In this document: piece after piece, positions 8,859 through 15,646 of the stretch
How positions within the stretch are numbered: the first letter of the stretch is position 1
How the letters are laid out: each line of letters starts with the position of its first letter
Assembly (NCBI GenBank): GCA_951813015.1
Contig: CATOTG010000001.1
Coordinates: 124,001 to 188,000 of the forward strand
From: an uncultured Thermoanaerobaculia bacterium
GTDB taxonomy: Bacteria > Acidobacteriota > Thermoanaerobaculia > Multivoradales > Multivoraceae
DNA length: 64,000 nucleotides
Direction of reading: 5' to 3'
The notes under the pieces: generated by a model
Seen by the model: the letters and a program-made list of their open reading frames with translations, nothing else
What the model was told of the DNA's origin: nothing
Database searches by the model: none
Made by a program: the position numbers and the translations under genes

Positions 8859-9746
8859 ATGCACCTGTCGATGCACAACTGGATGCGCGCGGAACCGCTC
8901 GAGAAGACGCTGGCGCGGCTGCGGGAGTTCGGCTACGAGTCGCTCGAGATCAGCGGCGAGCCGGAGCTCTACGACACGGCGGAGGTGCGCGAGCTGCTCC
9001 GGCGCTACGGCATTCGCTGCTGGGGCTCCGTGACCCTGATGATGGACGGCCGAAGCCTGATCGCGAAGAACGAGGCGGAACGCGCGAGCTCGATCCAGTA
9101 CGTCAAGGACTGCATCACGATGGTCAAGGAGCTCGACGGCCACGAGATCTCGATCGTGCCGGGCACCGTGGGCAAGGTCGATCCCGACTCGACGCCGGAG
9201 AACGAGTGGCGCTGGGCAGTCGAGAGCATGCAGGAGATCCACGAACACGGCCAGGCTGCCGGCGTCCTGCTGGCAATCGAGCCGATCAACCGCTTCGAGA
9301 CCTACTTCATCAACCGCGGCGCCCAGGCTCTGGCGCTCGCCGAAGCGACGGGCCCGGACTGCGGCGTCTGCCTCGACGCCTTCCACATGAACATGGAGGA
9401 CGACGATGTCCTCGGCGCCATCCGCCAGGCCGGCAGCCGCCTCGTCGACTTCCACGTCGCCGACAGCAACCGGATGGCGGCCGGCATGGGCGCGCTCGAC
9501 TGGGCGGCGATCGTCGAGACGCTACGGGAGGCCGGCTACGACGGCGCCCTGACCGTCGAATTCGTCGCGCCTATCGACCGCACGCCGGCCAACCGCTACC
9601 CCGAGGCCGTCGAGACGGAACCCACCGACATCACGCCGGAACAGAAGAAGTTCATCGAAGACCACGGCAGCAATCTGCTGAGCGATGAGTTCTACACCAT
9701 GCTCACGCGCCGCTCCGCCGAAGCCCTGCTGCCGCTCATCGACTGA
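8859..9746 (+). CDS. Sugar phosphate isomerase/epimerase family (AP-endonuclease-2-like TIM barrel)
   Basis: A 295-aa TIM-barrel protein. ATG at 8859 follows CCGGAGG. Metal-binding and barrel motifs of the xylose-isomerase-like family are present: GYESLEISGE, LLAIEPINRFETYF with the first metal Glu, CGVCLDAFHMNMED, LVDFHVADSNR and YDGALTVEFVAP. The set is close to D-tagatose/D-psicose 3-epimerase and related enzymes that interconvert ketoses with a divalent metal. No sugar-transport or kinase genes adjoin it, so the substrate is unknown. Confidence 0.85.
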   Translation: MHLSMHNWMRAEPLEKTLARLREFGYESLEISGEPELYDTAEVRELLRRYGIRCWGSVTLMMDGRSLIAKNEAERASSIQYVKDCITMVKELDGHEISIVPGTVGKVDPDSTPENEWRWAVESMQEIHEHGQAAGVLLAIEPINRFETYFINRGAQALALAEATGPDCGVCLDAFHMNMEDDDVLGAIRQAGSRLVDFHVADSNRMAAGMGALDWAAIVETLREAGYDGALTVEFVAPIDRTPANRYPEAVETEPTDITPEQKKFIEDHGSNLLSDEFYTMLTRRSAEALLPLID

Positions 9747-10042
9747 GGGGTTCGGTCGCCGGACTGGACACACCTGCGAGGGCCGACGCCGACGAACATC
9801 TCGACGAAGTCGGACCCGAGATGGAGAAGAAGGGCACGCTCGCCTCGCCCGCGATCGCCCGCGCAAGGTAGGCCGGGACGCCCGCTCTCGATCCGACGGA
9901 TCCGCTTCACTCAGGATCCGGCTGTGTCGCCGATCCCCTGGGACCGATCGGCACAGGAACGCCTCTCAAGACCCAAGGAACGAAGGGCATCCTGCCCGCA
10001 CTCCGGCGCGAACGTCGGGCAGTACTGTCGGGGGATTCCGGA
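9747..10042. other. Intergenic stretch with a possible short coding relic
   Basis: No gene with a start and recognisable domain. One plus-strand frame ending at a TAG near 9870 reads DEHLDEVGPEMEKKGTLASP, which looks coding-like but has no start or identifiable family. It may be the tail of a decayed gene. Confidence 0.3.
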
Positions 10043-10438
10043 TCAGCGGATCACTTCGACATCCACGGCAAGACGCAGCCGCTGCCAGGCTCGATCCGCC
10101 GTGAACACGGTCTCTCTCCTGGCGATTCCCAGGGCGAGACACGCGCGGTCGCCGAGCGAAAGACCGAGTTCTCGAGTACCCCTCCGGAGTTCGCCCGCCG
10201 TGTCGGCCTGCTCCGCCGAGAACTCCACCAGGCGCAGGCCGAGGGCGCAAAGGTCATGGCGCAACAGCGCGGGCCCGGCCTCGCTGCCGTTCGCACCCTC
10301 GACCCGGATCTTCCCGGCGACCTCGGCCCAGTTGACCGTCGAGATCACCGCGTCGCGAAGGAGGTCGGCAACCACTTCGGCGCCCGGTTCACGCTGCACG
10401 AGGGCCAGAACGGCGGAGGCATCGAGCACGACGGTCAC
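10043..10438 (-). CDS. vapC: VapC-family PIN-domain ribonuclease toxin
   Basis: A 131-aa PIN domain with the acidic metal-binding residues expected of VapC RNases: Asp6 in VVLDASAV, Glu39 in NWAEV, Asp97 in SLGDRACLALG and Asp115 in FTADRAW. The start is a GTG that overlaps the antitoxin stop (GTGA), giving tight coupling with antitoxin first. Members cleave tRNA or rRNA when not held by the antitoxin. The C-terminus DVEVIR is typical, so the gene looks intact. Confidence 0.92.
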   Translation of the reverse strand: MTVVLDASAVLALVQREPGAEVVADLLRDAVISTVNWAEVAGKIRVEGANGSEAGPALLRHDLCALGLRLVEFSAEQADTAGELRRGTRELGLSLGDRACLALGIARRETVFTADRAWQRLRLAVDVEVIR

Positions 10439-10698
10439 TCGTCCTTCGCCTCTCGACCGGCTTCCCGCCGCCGCTCGGCGATGAGTTCCTCCACCAGGTT
10501 GCGACCGGGCGCACCGAACAGCTCCTGCACGCGCCGGACCACGGATTCCCTGCTCTCGACGACCAGCCGGCCGTCCTGCACACGCACGACGAGTTGATCG
10601 CCCGCCTTGAATCCCAAGGCCTCGCGCAGGGCAACAGGCACAACCAAACGGCCCTGGGCGCCGAGCCGGATACTGACAGGAACAAGTGTTTCAGGCAT
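10435..10698 (-). CDS. vapB: AbrB/MazE-type antitoxin (VapB)
   Basis: An 87-aa protein. The SpoVT/AbrB swapped-hairpin DNA-binding domain occupies the N-terminal half (SIRLGAQGRLVVPVALREALGFKAGDQLVVRVQDGRLVV is the region, residues about 8-48). A charged C-terminal tail (LVEELIAERRREA) would wrap the toxin. ATG at 10698 is chosen because a 45-residue upstream extension in the frame lacks similarity. It probably represses its own promoter in 10699-10918. Confidence 0.88.
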   Translation of the reverse strand: MPETLVPVSIRLGAQGRLVVPVALREALGFKAGDQLVVRVQDGRLVVESRESVVRRVQELFGAPGRNLVEELIAERRREAGREAKDE

Positions 10699-10787
10699 GA
10701 CCTTTGCACTATGCCACAAAACCACGTCAGTGGCACACCCAGGCGTCCGTCTCCCCAAGGCCGTCTCTGAGTCCGGTGCATCACGCC

Positions 10788-10895
10788 GGGTGCGGAGAGG
10801 CAAGACTCGGGTCGGTCGTACGCCGCCGTCCACCTCGGAGCTCGGCTGCGGACTTCCAGGCGTCCGGGTGCGGAGGCAGGACTCGGATCGGTCGT
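10788..10895. repeat. Imperfect 30-bp direct repeat upstream of vapBC
   Basis: GGGTGCGGAG...CTCGG.TCGGTCGT occurs at 10788-10819 and 10866-10895. A shorter CCAGGCGTCC word precedes each zone (10739 and 10857). It lies between vapB and the HEPN gene. It may be an operator array for VapB or a remnant of a local duplication. Confidence 0.5.
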
Positions 10896-10918
10896 GGGAT
10901 CAGGTTCCCGGGCCGGTC

Positions 10919-11311
10919 TCAGGTTTGCCGGTGGAGCAGGGACCGGACCACCTCCAGTAGCTCTTCGATCCGGGCGACCGTCTTCGCGCGGTCCAACGCC
11001 GGAGCGTCAGGGACGCGGCCCGCATAGCGGAACCGGACCGCGTAGGGCGTCAGCTCGGCCAGTGTGGCGAGGTCGATCGCGGGAAACCGGCGGGCGGCCA
11101 GCACCTCCAGCAGCTGAGCGATGTCATGGGTGATCGGGTAGGTCTCCCCGAGCAAGGCGATCCAGGCCTCGACCAGCTTCTCGGTGGCCTGCTGCGCGAG
11201 GAAGCCGGCAACTTCATCGGCGAACACCTTCTCGTCGGTCATGCCCCGCAGCGCCGAAAGGTCGCGTTCCGCCGCCTCGACGAGAACCCGGGCGCACTTA
11301 GGGTCGCTCAT
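10919..11311 (-). CDS. HEPN-domain protein, toxin of an MNT-HEPN pair
   Basis: A 130-aa all-helical HEPN protein with typical segments: an N-terminal helix (VLVEAAERDLSALR), ADEVAGFLAQQATEKLVEAWIALLG, and YPITHDIAQLLEVL followed by YAVRFRYAG. The start overlaps the MNT gene by 14 bp. It belongs to the group associated with minimal nucleotidyltransferases. The Rx4-6H catalytic motif of HepT RNases is not obvious, so RNase activity is uncertain. It is probably expressed and neutralised together with the MNT protein. Confidence 0.85.
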   Translation of the reverse strand: MSDPKCARVLVEAAERDLSALRGMTDEKVFADEVAGFLAQQATEKLVEAWIALLGETYPITHDIAQLLEVLAARRFPAIDLATLAELTPYAVRFRYAGRVPDAPALDRAKTVARIEELLEVVRSLLHRQT

Positions 11312-11633
11312 AGAGAACCCTGCCCTCGCGCAGGGCCCTCGCCACGACGTGGTTCAGGGAGTCCCTCCAGTATTCGACCTCGTCGCGGTCGTAGAGCAGG
11401 ATGTCGGCCGGAACGGGGAAGGGCGCCGGTCGCTTGCTTATTCTCACCGACTGAGCGTCGCGCGAGCCGACCGCCCTGAAGGGCTGCGACTGGATCACGA
11501 GCAGGTCGACGTCGGACTTCTGCTCCTGGTCGCCGCGGGCCTGGGAACCGAACAGGATCACCCGCTCGGGATTCACTTCGGCGATGATCGCCTCGACCAT
11601 TCCGGCCAGCAGGGTGTCGGTGACCCGGTGCAT
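11298..11633 (-). CDS. MNT-family minimal nucleotidyltransferase (antitoxin partner)
   Basis: A 111-aa minimal nucleotidyltransferase of the pol-beta superfamily. The GS motif (VILFGSQARGD, Gly29-Ser30) and the two metal-binding aspartates (SDVDLLVI, Asp41 and Asp43) are intact. In studied MNT-HEPN modules the MNT protein modifies the HEPN toxin with nucleotides and so silences it. The gene precedes and overlaps the HEPN gene, and it starts 7 bp after the VOC gene stop, so it may also be read from that gene's promoter. Confidence 0.87.
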   Translation of the reverse strand: MHRVTDTLLAGMVEAIIAEVNPERVILFGSQARGDQEQKSDVDLLVIQSQPFRAVGSRDAQSVRISKRPAPFPVPADILLYDRDEVEYWRDSLNHVVARALREGRVLYERP

Positions 11634-11640
11634 CCGGTGG

Positions 11641-12135
11641 CTACCGCCCGTGGTAGAGCGTCGCGTCCCCGGTGTGCAACCCGCGCGGGTCGTCGCGGTT
11701 CGACCTGTAGAGGCCGCCTTCGGCGTCGACCAGGTCGTCCCTGAAGATCGCCTCGTCGACGGCGACGTCGCCCGGGCAGGAAATCTCGATCAGGTTGCCG
11801 GCCGGGTCGCGGATGAACATCTGCATCGCACCGTCGGGGAGCCGGCGCACCCTGCCCCAGGGCGAGGTGTCGATGACGCCCTGTTCGCGCATGCGGAAGA
11901 AGATCGAGTCGAAGTCGTCGACCTGCAGGCAGAGGTGGCCGCGGAAGGAGGTCTTGTCCTCCCACTCCGTCACGTGGAGCTGCTGTTCCTCGTTGATCTT
12001 GAAGAACTGGGCGGGAAAGTCGAGGTTGAAGGTCGGCAGCGGTTCGAGACCGAGTTCGTGCTCGTAGAAGACACAAGCCTTCTCGAGGTCGTCGACGACC
12101 ACGGTCGCATGCTGGATCTGTAGCACCTTCGCCAT
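11641..12135 (-). CDS. VOC-superfamily (glyoxalase/dioxygenase-like) protein
   Basis: A 164-aa vicinal-oxygen-chelate protein. It has two beta-alpha-beta-beta-beta repeats: IQHATVVVDDLEKACVFYEHELGLEPL with a His metal ligand, and HLCLQVDDFDSIFFRMREQG followed by MFIRDPAGNLIEISCP with the terminal Glu ligand. ATG at 12135 is chosen; an N-terminal extension of 91 residues runs through repeat DNA and is not conserved in character. Substrate unknown. Confidence 0.85.
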   Translation of the reverse strand: MAKVLQIQHATVVVDDLEKACVFYEHELGLEPLPTFNLDFPAQFFKINEEQQLHVTEWEDKTSFRGHLCLQVDDFDSIFFRMREQGVIDTSPWGRVRRLPDGAMQMFIRDPAGNLIEISCPGDVAVDEAIFRDDLVDAEGGLYRSNRDDPRGLHTGDATLYHGR

Positions 12136-12148
12136 GCCTGTCAAGGCT

Positions 12149-12261
12149 AGCAGCAGCCCGTGGCGAGAGTCCGCGGCGTACCGAGAGCTCGATGCGCCGC
12201 CTGGCGTCGCGGTGGAGACCAAGCAGCAGCCCGTGGCGAGAGTCCGTGGCGCACCGAGAGC
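12149..12261 (+). repeat. Tandem pair of a dispersed repeat (AGCAGCCCGTGGCGAGAGTCC)
   Basis: Two near-identical 40-bp units start at 12149 and 12222 (period 73). They begin AGCAGCAGCCCGTGGCGAG and end ACCGAGAGC. Diverged single copies occur at 18022 and 32618 in this window. The units lie just upstream of the VOC gene and have no coding frame. Confidence 0.7.
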
Positions 12262-12528
12262 GGTCAGGCGCCCGTCCAGCAAGGCGCGACGAGGGAGCGT
12301 ATCGGGGTCGCCCTGAACCCAACGGGAACAAGGCCGACCGCAGAGCTTGTCCGCGAGTCGCGTCCCGCGCCAGACGCGAGACACTTCCGGGCGCGAGTTA
12401 TCCGGCACGCCGGTGGCACACTGCTGGACTGAGATGCAACGCCGCTCGAATGCGGCGCGACTCCTGCCGCGGGCTGCTGGAACGGAGACGGAAGCTGACG
12501 CCCTCGGCAGACGAGGGAGCGGCGGCTG
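12262..12528. other. Intergenic, downstream of the TonB receptor
   Basis: No gene is supported. It contains a 6-bp hairpin CGCCGC-TCGAAT-GCGGCG at 12440-12457 and a terminator-like hairpin at 12501-12517. Confidence 0.4.
12501..12517 (-). terminator. Hairpin just after the TonB receptor stop
   Basis: CCCTCG-GCAGA-CGAGGG forms a perfect 6-bp stem 11 bp beyond the receptor stop. There is no T-run, so intrinsic termination would be weak. Confidence 0.4.
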
Positions 12529-15300
12529 CTAGAACTCGAGCCCGAGGCGGATCATGACGCGCCGCGGGTAGAGGTAGCCGGCAGGGACGTACTCCTCGTC
12601 CGGCGCCACCGCCAGCTCCTCCCACCAGTCGTGGGTATCTTCGTTGAGGACGTTGAGGAGCTGGACGTCGAGCTTGAGTTGGAACTTGCCGGTGTCGAAG
12701 CGACGGCCGAAGGAGAGATCGAAGTTGTTCTGGTCCGGCAGCCGGGTGTCGTCGCTGGCGGGAATGGCGATCACCCTCTGTAGCCCCTGAGCCAGAGGTG
12801 AGGGTGACTGGCCCCCGCCGACAAACAACTGGCGGCTGTACGGCTTTCCCGTCATGAAGCTGTAGGTCGCCGTTCCCACGAGCCTCCACGGCAGTTCGAA
12901 ACTGCCCTGGAACTGGAGCACGTGCTCGCGGTCGTTCTGCAGGGCCTGATTGGCGTTGATCCAGTTGTTCGGATCGCGGCCGTCAGTCGAGGTGTAGAAC
13001 GCGCTGCCCTGGGACTGGAGCAGCGGCCGCGGAAGGAAGCCGGTCGACTCGGACCATGTATAGGACGACTGGAAGCTCCAGCCGTCGCTGTAGCGCCGGT
13101 TGAAGGAGAGGACCACGCCTTCGTACTGCTGGTTGTAGCTCTCGCCCGGCGCCTTGGAGCCGGGGCCCGGCCCGTTGCCCTTGCGCGTCGTCGGCTGCTC
13201 GACGATGCTGAACAACTGCTCCGTTTCGCCCGTGAACGGGTTCGTCCACGGCACATTCTCGTAGACACCGTCGTCCAGGATCTCCCAGCCGATCAGGTTC
13301 ACCGCATCCTTGTAGACGGCCTGGATGCCGAAGGTGTAGTGCTCACCCAGGCGACGCTCCCAGCCCAGGGTGAACTGGTCCGTCTCCGGCGGCTTGAGAT
13401 CGGGATGGAACAGGTTGCCGTGGTACTCGAAGTTGCGCGAGTAGGTCCAGGGGCCGTCCAGCGTGGGTCCCGTCTCGATGATGTACTCGGGCGGATCCGG
13501 CGGGGGCGCGTACCAGTTGCCGGTCACGTCGGCGTCGTAGAACTTGCCGTAGAAGGCGCGGAGGACCTGGCGGTCACCTATCTGGTACGCCATGCCGATG
13601 CGCGGCGAGATGAGCGACCAGTCGGTCACGTCCGCGACGCCCGGAATGATCTCCGAGGACGCGCTCCAGTCCTGGTTCAGCTTCGGAAAGTCCGGAATGT
13701 CGCCGTTCTGCCTGTCGTAGCGCACGCCGAGGTTCAGGGTCAGCTTCGGATTGACCTGCCAGGAGTCGTCGACGAACGCCGACGACGACGACGTGTCGGC
13801 GCCGTAGTGGAAGGGGCGAGCCGTCACCCGGTAGTAGTAGACGTAGTCGTAGCCCGGGTACTGGTAGCGGTAGAAGTAGACGCCGTCCGGCCCGCCGCCG
13901 GTGCGCGTGTCGCCGGTGCCGGTGCCGTAGGAGATGCCGAACTTGAAGTCGTGGTCGCCGCCCAGGAGGTCGTCCGCGTGGTGCGAGAGTTTGACGTCCA
14001 GCTGGTCGCGGCCGAGCGACCACCGGTACTGGTAGCCCGGGCTGCCGCTGGACTGCGAGGGACCGCCGTCCGCCGGTGAGTAGTCGGTGTAGGGCGCCGC
14101 CGTGCTGCCGGTGGCGGAGAGCAGGTTGTCCTCGCCGCTGTAGCCGGCGTACATGACTTCCAGAAAGTCGTTCGGCGTCAGGACGGACTGGAACTGAAGG
14201 CCCCAGGCAGGATTCGTCCCGAACTGGTTGCCGACCGCGTCGGGCGTCGTGTTCGCGGCGGCGTAGACGAAGCTGAAGTCCTCGTAGTGGTACTTCGCCT
14301 CCATCAGGTTGCTGTCGTTGAACGCCGCGTTGATCTTCAGGTCGTAGCGGTCCGACGGGTAGGCCTCCGGGAAGCTCGGATCGACGCCCGGTTCGCTGTA
14401 CGCGTCGCGCGCGAACTGAACCGAACCGAAGAACCACACCTTGTTCCGGGCGAACGGGCCGCCGAGGGTTCCCGTGATGTCGTCGAACTCCTCGCGATGG
14501 AAGGGAATGCCGTCGATTTCCGCGTTCTCTTCCGTCAGGCCGTCGCTCATGTGGTACCAGTCGATCGTGCCGGAGAAGTCGTTCGAGCCGGATTTCGTCA
14601 CCACGTTGAACGCCGCCCCGGACATGCTGCCGTACTCCGCCGGCGCGCCAAGCCCCAGGACCTGAACCTCCTCGATGATCGCCGCATTCATCCACCAGTA
14701 GGAAGTGCCGGTGTCCGACGAAGTCGTGTCCAGGCCGTCGATGCGCCAGGAATTCGACGCCGTGCTCGAGCCGAAGGCGGACATATCCGTGCTGGCCTCG
14801 GAACCTGCGCTGATGCCGGGAGACACCGCCATCAGATCCCAGAAGTTCCGGTCGCTCGGCAGGTCGTCGATGAAGTCCGCGGTGTAACTGGCGCCCACGC
14901 TCGAGCTGGTCACGTCCAGGATCGGCGAGGCGGTCACCGTGACCTCCTCCTGCACCGCCGCCAGCGAGAGTTCGATCTCCAGGTTGACCGTCGCGCTGAT
15001 ACCCACCCGAACCTCTTCGACGCGGTGCTCCTGGAAGCCGTCCAGAGCCGCGGTCACGACGTAGTCGTCGACCTGAAGCGACGAGATGACGAAGCGTCCG
15101 CCGACGCCGGTCATCGTGGTCCGCGACACGCCGCGGTCCTCGATTGTCGCCGTGACCATGACGCCGGGCAGGCCGTCCCCGTTCGCGTCGCGGACTTCAC
15201 CGCGGATGTCGCCCGTCGTCTGGGCGGCTACCGTGCCGGCGAACGCGGCAATGGCAAAGGAGGACACCAGGAACCGACCGAACCTCTCCTGCCTGGACAT
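12529..15300 (-). CDS. TonB-dependent receptor, Oar-like, with carboxypeptidase-regulatory domain
   Basis: A 923-aa outer-membrane receptor. A cleavable signal (FAIAAFAGTVAAQ) is followed by a carboxypeptidase-regulatory beta-sandwich at about 27-115 (GDIRGEVRDANGDGLPGVMVT). The plug lies at about 120-240 (ITKSG-like NVVTKSGSNDFSG, IEEVQVLGLGAPAEYG), and a large barrel rich in Tyr/Trp ends in RRVMIRLGLEF with the terminal Phe for outer-membrane insertion. This architecture is common in Acidobacteriota and Myxococcota and usually takes up oligosaccharides, peptides or siderophores. No partner lipoprotein adjoins it. A relic of a related receptor lies at 22998-23160. Confidence 0.92.
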   Translation of the reverse strand: MSRQERFGRFLVSSFAIAAFAGTVAAQTTGDIRGEVRDANGDGLPGVMVTATIEDRGVSRTTMTGVGGRFVISSLQVDDYVVTAALDGFQEHRVEEVRVGISATVNLEIELSLAAVQEEVTVTASPILDVTSSSVGASYTADFIDDLPSDRNFWDLMAVSPGISAGSEASTDMSAFGSSTASNSWRIDGLDTTSSDTGTSYWWMNAAIIEEVQVLGLGAPAEYGSMSGAAFNVVTKSGSNDFSGTIDWYHMSDGLTEENAEIDGIPFHREEFDDITGTLGGPFARNKVWFFGSVQFARDAYSEPGVDPSFPEAYPSDRYDLKINAAFNDSNLMEAKYHYEDFSFVYAAANTTPDAVGNQFGTNPAWGLQFQSVLTPNDFLEVMYAGYSGEDNLLSATGSTAAPYTDYSPADGGPSQSSGSPGYQYRWSLGRDQLDVKLSHHADDLLGGDHDFKFGISYGTGTGDTRTGGGPDGVYFYRYQYPGYDYVYYYRVTARPFHYGADTSSSSAFVDDSWQVNPKLTLNLGVRYDRQNGDIPDFPKLNQDWSASSEIIPGVADVTDWSLISPRIGMAYQIGDRQVLRAFYGKFYDADVTGNWYAPPPDPPEYIIETGPTLDGPWTYSRNFEYHGNLFHPDLKPPETDQFTLGWERRLGEHYTFGIQAVYKDAVNLIGWEILDDGVYENVPWTNPFTGETEQLFSIVEQPTTRKGNGPGPGSKAPGESYNQQYEGVVLSFNRRYSDGWSFQSSYTWSESTGFLPRPLLQSQGSAFYTSTDGRDPNNWINANQALQNDREHVLQFQGSFELPWRLVGTATYSFMTGKPYSRQLFVGGGQSPSPLAQGLQRVIAIPASDDTRLPDQNNFDLSFGRRFDTGKFQLKLDVQLLNVLNEDTHDWWEELAVAPDEEYVPAGYLYPRRVMIRLGLEF

Positions 15301-15391
15301 CGCGAATCTCCCTGTAGGGTCTCTAAGCCTCTCTTCTGGAATCAGCCATGGATACTACCCGTAACGTCGCCGAACCCCACCGCCGGCCGGC

Positions 15392-15526
15392 CGTTTCACC
15401 CTCGCCGAGTTGCGGGCGTTCAACAAGAGGTGTGACGCCACCGAGGTTGGCCGGAAGGAGCCGGACTGGTCTGAACAGAAGCGGCTGATTTCCGAGTCGA
15501 AAGTTCGAGGGCTGGAGATCACCTGA
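15392..15526 (+). pseudogene. Decayed antitoxin-like gene, 3' part
   Basis: A plus-strand frame without a start codon reads RFTLAELRAFNKRCDATEV, then PDWSEQKRLISESKVRGLEIT and TGA at 15524-15526. It looks like the C-terminal half of a small antitoxin, and it directly abuts a PIN-toxin start. The upstream in-frame stop at 15362 and the lack of an ATG/GTG support decay. Confidence 0.4.
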
Positions 15527-15594
15527 TTTTCGTCGACACGAACGTTCTCATGTACCACGTCGGCGGCGAGCATCCTCCGGGCGGGATCCGCGGC
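15523..15594 (+). pseudogene. Truncated VapC/PIN toxin N-terminus
   Basis: IFVDTNVLMYHVGGEHPP is a clear PIN-domain N-terminus with its first catalytic Asp. After about 20 codons the similarity ends and the frame runs into the end of the transporter gene. The position of the usual GTG/ATG start overlapping the antitoxin stop is occupied by CTG. Confidence 0.55.
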
Positions 15595-15646
15595 CTGCCG
15601 GGAGGCGCACTCCGGCCACCGGCGAGTCGCCGCCCCTGGCAGCCCG

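Larger units (their letters stand above)
15301..15646. other. Intergenic region with toxin-antitoxin relics
   Basis: It holds the upstream region of the TonB receptor gene (minus) and, on the plus strand, two decayed fragments of an antitoxin and a PIN toxin, listed separately. Nothing else is recognisable. Confidence 0.5.

Noticed and set aside
12922..14079. Long plus-strand ORF opposite the TonB receptor
   Set aside because: It is a shadow frame caused by high GC; the minus strand encodes a full receptor with signal peptide and domains.
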